NCBI RefSeq assembly: GCF_963583255.1
Contig: NC_084803.1
Coordinates: forward strand, 19,424,428 to 19,488,427
Reading direction: 5' to 3'
DNA from: Pyrus communis
Lineage: Eukaryota; Streptophyta; Magnoliopsida; Rosales; Rosaceae
DNA length: 64,000 nucleotides
Each line of letters opens with the position of its first letter. The stretch's first letter is position 1. The notes beneath the pieces are model-generated. The model was given only the letters and a program-made list of their open reading frames with translations. It did no database searches and was not told the origin of the DNA. This document shows, one piece after another, positions 56,400-64,000 of the stretch. Both the position numbers and the translations under genes were made by a program.

Positions 56400-57690
56400 A
56401 AGTTCGAGTTTTATATTGTGATTGATACATTCTATATCCTAATATAATTATCACTATCGTTGAATAAAAAAAAATATAGGTGATAAATTTGATAACATGA
56501 CTATGTGTCGTTTAATTAATTAATTAATTAATTTCAAGGAATGGATCATGTTGTAGCAAAGCTATTTTTTTTTTCTTGAGACACAGAATCATAGTTTTAA
56601 ATCTGCTCCTTACCCCAGTTCCACCCAAATGGGTGTTCTCAACATTTGGCTGTTGAACAATCTATAGAATAAAAACTTAAATACCTATATAAAAAGAGTT
56701 TTATTACTTATTCAATCATATGGAGTCACGTGAGATTAAACACCACTTTTCTTAAAATTTTAAAACTAAAATTAGCAAAATTTAAAATAAAAAACTAAAA
56801 ACAAAAACAACATTCTATTCCCATATATTGTCGATTGGGAGTTTTAGAGATGTTTGGTGGGGTCGACAGAGGAGAGTTTAGAGGAGGAGAGGGGTTGCCA
56901 GATTTCCATGGCAGAGGCAATGGAAGAAGAAGATGGGTGTTTGGATCTAGGTTCTAAGTGAATTGGCTGCCGTTTGGCAAGTATTGTCCCATTTTAAGAA
57001 AAATAGTTTTTCATGGTTTTTTTTGATGAAGGCTTTTTATGGTTAATCACATGGCCATAGGATGAGTATGCTAACAGAATGTTTGACGGAAAGGCAACCA
57101 AATGACTAAATTAATTTGCGGGATCAATTTTTAGGAATTAAATTGATGAATTATTATTTTAAGGATCATTTTAATTGAAATGTCAAATTTGCAGGGCCAA
57201 ACATGAAAAAAACCTAAAAAAATTGTATTATCCAAAAGTGAAGAGTCCTAGTAATTTTTGTGATGAACAACCTAAGTGGCTCGCTTTTCTTGGCATAACA
57301 ATTGAATCAGCTATAATATCTAGGGTAGCCTGAAAACAAGTTATACATTATATATGGATGCGTTAGAACAAAAGTTGATCAAGAATTCACACGCAAGTAT
57401 ACAGCGAACGCCTAACAACGTTAGCTCCATATATAGTTCCATATGTTAGGCTAGTTTCGTCGTCCAATATCCTCTGAATGCTGCTCTTTTATTAGTGGGG
57501 AACTTGTATATAAAGTAACCCATGCTTTTACGATTAACCTCTTGGAAGGCAAAGTTCAAAATGATGAGGACAATGTCACTCCCACGCAATTTCAGGTCAC
57601 ACACACGTGAGGTTATTGTAAAAAAACAGTACTGTACCTACGTTTGTTAGCGAGCAGGTATTTTTGATAGTATATCAATGTACATATGCC
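56400..57690. other. Gene-free stretch
   Basis: No gene is seen. A TTAA-type palindromic run (ATTAATTAATTAATTAATT) lies at about 56514-56532. Confidence 0.45.
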
Positions 57691-57695
57691 CATAC

Positions 57696-57918
57696 GGGTT
57701 TGTTTAAAAAGGGTTTTTAAAATGACTGAAAGCGTTTTTACTGATTCTGTTTTTGACACTTAAAGGGCTTTCTGTAAGAAGCACCGATTATGTCCTTTTT
57801 ACACGAAGCACTTCAAGTGCTTTTTCAAGATTCACTTCCATTTTTCCTAAAGATTGGTTCCAAAAATACTCTCATCAAAATTGCTTTCAGTCATGTTAAA
57901 AACACCTCCAAACGAGCC
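57696..57918. mobile_element. Foldback miniature element
   Basis: About 223 bases with long imperfect inverted ends. The left begins GGGTTTGTTTAAAAAGGG and includes AATGACTGAAAGC; the right reverse complement is GGCTCGTTTGGAGGTG and includes CATGACTGAAAGC. It is non-coding, and a relative sits in FPP intron 1. The target duplication could not be fixed. Confidence 0.65.
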
Positions 57919-58101
57919 TATGCATAACCAAAACGTTTTGCGCTATAGACTTGAATTAGGGTTTTTTTTTTTTTTTAGAATAGAGAAGTGCTTCTATAAA
58001 TTTGTTTTTATGCTTCATAGAAAATTATTCATCTTTATAGGAAGAGCTTGTAGGTGAATAGGTGTAAGAAGTATTTGAATCTCTATATATAAACCCCCTG
58101 A

Positions 58102-58697
58102 GACCAAATCCAACCTTGGGCTAAATGCTATTTTTTAGGTTTTATTCCCCCCCCTCCAAAATCCCAACCCAATCCATGTTTAATGTGTGGGCTAAAAACT
58201 AAAAGCCGAACAAAAGCCAAATTCCCCCAGAATTTAGCCCAGAAAATGGCGTGGGCACCACTAGCGGGACCTCACCCACATGGGCATATCTCTTAGGATT
58301 TATTGAATCCAACGACTAAGATCGAATATAATCAAATCTAACGGTAAAAAAAAAAAAAAAAGATCTAATATCCTAAATTTAAATCCAACGGTTAAAATAA
58401 TTAAAAAAAATCATTTAACTCAAAATTCACCCAAATTTAGTGATTTTTCAATATTTATTGAAATTTAAATATTTTTTGGTTAAAATGTTCATAAAATTAA
58501 ATTATGATAGTGTACATAATTTTTTTTTTTTAAAAAAAATACTTTAAAAGAAAAAAGTAGCCTAAATTTATTCTTTAATAATCTCGGGCTAAAAAATTTA
58601 ACCCAAAAGGGTAAAAGCAGAAAATCTGTTTCTAGGCTAAAACCTAAATTTTTTAGGCTAAAAATTTTAGGTGTTAGTCCAAGGATTGGAGATGGTC
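58102..58697. mobile_element. Tourist-like miniature element, second copy of the 10579 family
   Basis: Starts GACCAAATCCAACCTTGGG; the right end reverse complement is GACCATCTCCAATCCTTGG. It is flanked by TGA (58099-58101) and TAA (58698-58700), a 3-bp duplication with one change. It shares the AATCTCGGGCTAAAAA and AATATTTTTTGGTTAAAATG type phrases with 10579-11504 but is shorter (596 bases). Confidence 0.8.
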
Positions 58698-58699
58698 TA

Positions 58700-59518
58700 A
58701 ACAAAAACTCTTTTAAGTAAAAGTTTTATATGTGTATGTAATTGTAACACCACCGTGTAGTCATCATCTGAGAAATTAAATTTTACTTCTAATGAATTTA
58801 CAATTGTGTAACTGACGCAAGTGGGGCTCTTGCTAGGGATTTCCCTTGTTTTTTTTTGTAGCTAAGATTTGCTATGAGGTCCATATTTCATATACATATC
58901 TTATGTAAAGTTATTAATCATTCTTTTGATGTTTCACTTGATCTACACAGAAAATAACGAGAGCATGGCACGCTCCTTGAAATGCAGGTGGAAGTAGAGC
59001 ACTTCCACGTTGAAAACATGATTAAAGAGGTCCGTTCAAGGGATGGTGCGATGGGGCAGATAGGTATAAATTTTGTAGACATAATAACAATTCCATAAAA
59101 GGAAATATTTGGAAGGCAAAGAGAGCGAGTCACAGAGAGAGAGAGAGAGAGAGATAAAAGCAAAGCAAAAGATTGATGGGTGGTTTCAGAAAGAGAGAGA
59201 GAGGGAGGGAGTTGTGAGTGAGAGAGCTTAAACGCGTCCCAGAAAGGGAAACCAGACTAGTGAATGATGAAAGCGATCTAACACACTAACTTCTGCAGGG
59301 CAATATATATATATATACATATATAGGACCAATGCAATGGCACCTCCAGAGTCAAGTCCCAGTCTGATGAGTCCCTCCTCACAGAGTAACAGTCACATTC
59401 ATAACTTCTCATCGGGAAAATATGTATAATGGGTTATCTATCGGACAACGTGAAAAGACAAAGACACGCAACTCTCCTCTCCTCTCCTCGAATAATGAAA
59501 CTCCATAAATAAAATAAA
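58700..59518. other. Gene-free stretch with GA and TA simple repeats
   Basis: A plus-strand stretch near 58978-59098 is open for about 40 codons (QVEVEHFHVENMIKEV) but has no recognisable family. (GA)n tracts lie at 59136-59153 and 59191-59210, and a TATATA tract at about 59302-59326. I looked for known plant microRNA sequences here and saw none. Confidence 0.4.
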
Positions 59519-59738
59519 GGAGGTAGATTGTCTGCCCTCCTGTTACCGTACCTTTTTCATCTCTTCTTGTTTGTGCGGTCACGATTAAAACACGTCAACA
59601 TTTTATATTGATTTTTAAATAGAGATAATAAGATAAAAAGTAATAGGAATATAAAATGTTGACGTGGCTTAATCGTAATTGCACAAACAGAAGGAAATGG
59701 GAAGGGCACGGTAACAGGAGGGTAGACAATCTGCCTCG
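59519..59738. mobile_element. Mutator-type miniature element with 9-bp duplication
   Basis: 220 bases flanked by perfect TAAAATAAA (59510-59518 and 59739-59747). The ends GGAGGTAGATTGTCTGCCC and (reverse complement) CGAGGCAGATTGTCTACCC are inverted copies, and inner parts also pair (ACGTCAACATTTTATATT with AATATAAAATGTTGACGT), so almost the whole element folds back. It is non-coding. Confidence 0.85.
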
Positions 59739-60200
59739 TAAAATAAAACTCGATCGATTTCCAACCATTCAAATTAAACTTCATGCATAAAATTGATCCC
59801 AAGACAAAGGACATTAATCTGGTTCTTATTCTTTTCTAGGGTTTTTGTGAACCAAAAATAATCAAGAAGAATATAAAGGTGACACGTGGATTCTAAAGTT
59901 AAAATGACAAAATTACCCTCGAGGAAGATCGGAACTCCTACGTGCGAGCAGTGGACAACCATCCCTCAATCAAGTCAAAAATGCCCAAAATAGGTATTTA
60001 TTCAAAACCTATTTCATTCATCCTCATCAAATATTCTCCACAAGGTAACCCCCAAATCTTTCCTTTCAAATTATATTAATTAGCTAATTAATTGATTTAT
60101 TATTCAATTAATTTATTAATTAGCTACAAATCATGAATCTCACCCAAAAAGTCATCCAAGTGGCCGGTCCATCTCCTCCCAAAGGGGCCGGCCACACCAC

Positions 60201-60208
60201 TATATAAA
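60201..60208 (+). promoter_or_regulatory. TATA box in the Gypsy LTR
   Basis: TATATAAA follows a GGCCGGCC-containing stretch (60187-60194) and precedes a leader that starts ACACCC, the usual position for an LTR promoter. Confidence 0.6.
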
Positions 60209-60260
60209 CACCCTTATTTTCTCCAAAACCTAAGTTCTACACTCTTGCTAAATTCTCTAA

Positions 60261-60623
60261 CACTATGTTTGGGTGAAGAAATTTAAAATTATTAAGGAAT
60301 TTAAAAATGACGGAAATTGAAATGACGAGATTTTATTTTCTAGAATTTGTAAATTTTCTTGTTTGGTTAACCTAAAAGAACAATGGAATTGAATACGGAA
60401 TTTGTTATTTTTAAACTGTCAATCATAGAAATTGAGAAATGACACCTATTTACATGGAATTTGAACTTGGGATTTGGAGGTCCCAAATTCCAAGTTTTTT
60501 TTCCACGCGGAAATTCTAAATTTCTATGTTTATGAATCCAAACAAGAGAATTGGTGCCTGTCAATTTATAAATTCTAACTTTTACCAAAATTCTATGTTT
60601 ATTTCCCTCATCCAAACATAGTG
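60261..60623. mobile_element. PIF/Harbinger-type miniature element in the Gypsy LTR
   Basis: 363 bases flanked by TAA (60258-60260 and 60624-60626). The ends are inverted: CACTATGTTTGGGTGAAG on the left and CACTATGTTTGGATGAGG for the right reverse complement. Its internal inverted words (GGAATTTGAAC and similar) encode nothing. It entered just downstream of the LTR TATA box. Confidence 0.85.
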
Positions 60624-60957
60624 TAAATTCTCCAAACACTTTTCCCTCAAAATTGTAACTTTGGCATCGAAGGTTCTTCGGCCAAAGCCCCTCCCATTCA
60701 TCGTGAGCGCGTGAGGCTCTTGGCCTTGACCTAAGGTGTTACTTGTTTTGTATGTGCAATTTTGTCCAAGAAGAAGAAGGAAGATATTTGCATCCACAAA
60801 TTGATGTTTTTCATTGAGAGTTGAGTCACACACTCGTAGAAGACTCTTGCATCTCAGGTTTTTTGTTTTTTTGCTTATTTGTAGATTTTTCGTACGTTCT
60901 TATTCTTGGAATTTCTATTTCTAAAAATTCTTTGATAAAATGTAAAAGAAAAGTACA

Positions 60958-61260
60958 ATGACAAGAGATTCGAAAACCACGGCAAACGGAAATTCCAACG
61001 TTCAAGGATTAGGACGGCAACGATTTACAAGGCTCAACATAGCGGTAAGCAAAGTGGCACCCCTACGAGGCACCATCGTGGCAACCACCACAGCAGCCAC
61101 CTTTGGCAAAACCCACAGCTTCAAGGCCACGGCCCAAGCCGTGCCACTTCAACCTTTAAGGGCCCAAGCCCTAGCTGAGCTGGCCCGTGCCGTCCAAACC
61201 CAATACAAGCCTAACGCGTTGCCAAGCCCAAGTCTTGCACCCGCGTGCGCCACACGATGA
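60958..61260 (+). pseudogene. Leader or gag-start frame of the Gypsy element
   Basis: A 100-codon frame beginning with an ATG just after the LTR and a short leader (MTRDSKTTANGNSNV), at the position where related elements start their gag. The alanine-, threonine- and proline-rich remainder has no clear match, and it closes before the conserved gag part, so it is at best the broken gag start. Confidence 0.4.
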
Positions 61261-61565
61261 TAAGCCATCTCCCTTAGCCCAGCCTGCTTTCGTGGCATTT
61301 TAAGCAACCCAAATTGGTCCAAGATTAGTTCAATCATCCCGGCTTCAAATTTATGGGCTTACGATCGAACCGGGGGCATTTTCACCGTATTTCTCCGCAG
61401 ATTTAACATTTCCCAACTCAAATCTCAAGCCCGAAGTCTACCAACTTCCACTGCTTAAGGAGATGCATTCCTTCCAAGCTTTTCCAACCCAAATGGAGAA
61501 CAACACTTGTCTTAACAAGTCATAGAATTGATGAGCGCCCTAGCACAACAGATGACCTTGGTGAA

Positions 61566-62803
61566 TTAGCTTTTACAGCACACCGAGATGCAATGTGCCC
61601 CAGACGAGGTGTCCCGAAGTAGGACAAGGGCAGACGAAAAATATCTCCAACAGCATCCCGCCAAGCAGCCACTCGACCAGCCACGAACCAAGCGTTCGGG
61701 CAGTTTACACTCCCGATTGGGCCTCTGAAATAACGTATACTCCATTCTTAGCACGCGGAGGAGCGTGCACTCTCAACTAGGCCCAGATGAGTATACATTC
61801 ATGGTTGGGGCTACAATCCGATAATCAACATGAGCAACCTTCCAAGCGAAGTGTTCATTTATGGCTAGGCTCACAAAGAGCATCTTCCACCTCACATCGG
61901 AGTAGGCAGCACGAAAGACGGAGAGAAGTAGTTACTCAGTTCGGCTCAAGCTCAACCAGCAGCATGCGAAGAACTCCCTCGTTTGCTAGGAACGAACCAC
62001 ATACAACGCAGCCGCGACATAAACGAGTCGAGCACGTAGAAGAGCAACCTAGACTAGTAGGTCACCGTCGAGGGCAGCTAAGAGCTCCGTTACCCCCAAC
62101 AAAGGCAAATTCAAGAAGAAGTAGAAATGCACTACGATAAGACATGGCCAACATAAGTAGGTCACCCTTAACGGACGAGATCGAGCAGGCAGAACCTCCA
62201 TGCAAGTTCAGCATGCCATATTTCACATCCTTCAAATGGGATGAAGACCTGAAGAGACACTTAAAGCATTACCAAAGCGCAATGATCCTTCTTCGAAACA
62301 ATGATGATCTTATGTGCAAGATATTCACCACCATTTTACAAGGTGAAGCGCAAGATTGGTTATACACCCTGCCGCTACAATCCATCAGGAGTTTTGACGA
62401 ATTTTTTTTGGTTTTTACCAAAGAATATTCATCCAATCACTCGATCAAGAAAAAGTCTGACCACTTATTCAACGTAAAAAAAAACCCAAATGAGTCGCTT
62501 CATGACTATATAAAAAGGTTCAAAGTATAGAAGGTAAAGATAATCAGATATAACGACTTGATAGCTAGATTAGCCTTCCAAAAAGGACTCCCAACAGACC
62601 ATTCACTGTTCGGAAAGTTGATCATGGAAGAAGATCTAACTCTAGCAGACTCTTTCGCACTAGCCGTTCTGGCAAAGAAGCATGCACTTTGGGACAAGGT
62701 TCGCATATGCATAATTAAGGCACATCCGAGTGATCTTGAATATAAAGTCCCCCACTACTCTGAAAGAGATTCAAGGTCTGACTGGATGAGCAACCACATA
62801 TGA
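61566..62803 (+). pseudogene. Gypsy gag (Retrotrans_gag) remnant
   Basis: Gag packages element RNA into virus-like particles. The N-terminal part is scattered over frames (the 61787-62140 frame includes RSRQHERRREVVTQ). The conserved core is open at 62144-62530, with PYFTSFKWDEDLKRHLKHY, LQGEAQDWLYTLP and ESLHDYIKRF. A TAG at 62528-62530 interrupts it, and the same frame continues to 62803 with RLAFQKGLPTDHSLFGK and EDLTLADSFALA. One nonsense change therefore separates two good halves. Confidence 0.8.
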
Positions 62804-62809
62804 AGAAAC

Positions 62810-63030
62810 AATAAGCTCTACCTTTATACGAGAGAAGCTGGGGGCCGAACTATCTATATTCTATAGTTCAAAAGCTCTTATCGATGCGGAAACCAGCTAC
62901 CAGAAATTCAAAAGCTAACTTTGGCGACAGTTGTTGCAACCAGGAAGCTCAAGTTATACCTTCAAACGTATGCAGTCATCCTCATGATGCACTATTCTGC
63001 CCAATCCAAACTCGCGACGATAAAAACCTA
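62810..63030 (+). pseudogene. RNase H end of the Gypsy reverse transcriptase
   Basis: Across two frames the translation gives YSSKALIDAETSYQKF and KLTLATVVATRKLKLYLQTY, the RNase H-like block that follows the Gypsy reverse transcriptase. It sits directly downstream of gag, so protease and the polymerase palm are deleted. Confidence 0.65.
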
Positions 63031-63404
63031 GACACTGGCGGTGTAAAGTTTTTTGACGAACGCAACAACTCAACTCAAAATGCACGCCAAGGGCAGATGA
63101 ACACTAGAATGACACTTGGAAGATAGTTTTGTCCTTGTCGCCTCAGAAGATTCTACATAGAAGCAACATGTACCGGTAAGTTGAGCACCATCTGATGATG
63201 CGCATCACACGGCCCCAACTGATCCTTGCTCAATAATTCAGCTAAGAGCGGCCCGATACCGGCAACTGAGCATCTCCTGCTACGTGTAACATAGCCCCAG
63301 CTTCACGACTCCCTACCGCGCCTTCACGCCTAGCCTAGGCGAAGCAACAGAACGACCCAATGATGCTCCGGAGGCAGCCGAGCACGCCCTAGCCACGTTT
63401 GCTT

Positions 63405-63893
63405 CGCCCGATGGAGACTTTTGGCATTTACACGTCGATGATGCTTCCAACTACAAAGGCTCGGAAGATGGCATGATCCTTGTCACCCCAAATGGTTCAA
63501 TGCTCAAGTAGAGGATTACTCTAGGCTCCAAGGCATCCAACAACGAAGCAGAGTACGAAGCCCTACTAGCAGGCCTCCGAATGGCAAAAGACTTGGCAGT
63601 GAAAAAGCTTGCAATTCATTCTGATTCCCAGCTAATCCCTAGCCAGACTACTTGAGGTGTTTCAGACTTACACTCTCATTCAAGTTTCGTGGGCGGACAA
63701 TGCTCACGCGGATGCACTAGTTGGCCTAACTTCCACCCTTAACCACCAACTCAAATGCTCTATTCCGTTGAAGTATCTAGACAAGCCAAGCATAAAGGCG
63801 GAGCTAGCAGCCAAGGTGTCACAGGTTAGTACAACTCCAAACTGGCAAGATTCCATTATAAACTACTTGGTCAATGACACACTCCTCATGTAA
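63405..63893 (+). pseudogene. Second RNase H-like domain of the Gypsy element
   Basis: Translations include WHLHVDDASNYKGSEDGMIL, then after a TAG KASNNEAEYEALLAGLRMAK and IHSDSQLI, the Asp, Glu and Asp contexts of a plant Gypsy RNase H. The following frame (63657-63893) has WADNAHADALVGL and YLDKPSI, which lead toward integrase in related elements. At least one stop and one frame change disable it. Confidence 0.75.
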
Positions 63894-64000
63894 AGATTGA
63901 AGTCTAGAAAGCTCCAAATAAAGGCAAAATGCTACTACATGTGGAATGGCATTCTCATCCTAAGATCCTACACTAGACCACATCTCCACTGCTTAGCGAC

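Larger units (their letters stand above)
59800..64000 (+). mobile_element. Ty3/Gypsy element, left part, internally deleted
   Basis: Contains a 5' LTR (about 59800-60880; its start is uncertain), a gag region, and directly after gag the RNase H end of the reverse transcriptase and a second RNase H-like domain. The protease and most of the reverse transcriptase are missing. The element continues past the window edge, where integrase and the 3' LTR would lie. Frames contain several stops. Confidence 0.75.

Noticed and set aside
58918..59163. Possible microRNA precursor or small secreted peptide
   Set aside because: A GA-rich leader and a TATA tract lie nearby, but no known plant microRNA sequence or convincing foldback was found, and the peptide frame is serine-rich low complexity.

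Overview
This window is nuclear DNA of a dicot plant. Genes are intron-bearing, the sequence is AT-rich, and nested plant transposons fill most of it. The mix (a Cassandra-type 5S-bearing retroelement, Tourist, hAT and Mutator-like miniature elements, tRNA-derived SINEs, degraded Copia and Gypsy elements) and the style of the genes fit a woody Rosaceae such as apple or pear. That placement is an inference, not something the sequence proves.

Only three loci look like intact host genes, all on the minus strand. Two are tandem, intronless BAHD acyltransferases (5044-6396 and 8224-9573). The third is a five-coding-exon gene for a filament-like plant protein, about 1,070 residues, at 32903-38151.

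Layout: 1-4,500 holds a dead Mutator-like transposase split by a solo LTR, then a SINE. 5,000-9,650 holds the BAHD pair. 10,100-12,600 is a stack of an LTR remnant, a SINE fragment carrying a miniature element, a solo LTR with perfect 5-bp target duplication, and a hAT transposase fragment. 13,199-19,963 is a 6.8-kb PIF/Harbinger transposon with terminal inverted repeats, a three-exon transposase, a Myb/SANT-like second gene and a captured, broken piece of an ABCG transporter gene. It sits in one of two copies of a duplicated Copia-derived segment; the other copy (21,846-23,790) preserves the empty site. 24,038-32,607 is an LTR-element pile-up: a Cassandra-like LTR, a decayed Gypsy element, a long Gypsy LTR with another solo LTR inside it in the opposite sense, a hairpin-flanked tandem array, a Cassandra LTR-internal-LTR unit and a Copia LTR. 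38,700-59,500 is mostly gene-free and carries many small elements whose target duplications can still be read. 59,800-64,000 is the left part of an internally deleted Gypsy element that runs off the window.

The host genes show no sign of working as a unit. The strongest observations are the Harbinger element (empty site, gene capture, and terminal repeats shared with a nearby miniature element), the Cassandra-like LTR joined to a non-Cassandra interior, and the hairpin array beside the second Cassandra copy.
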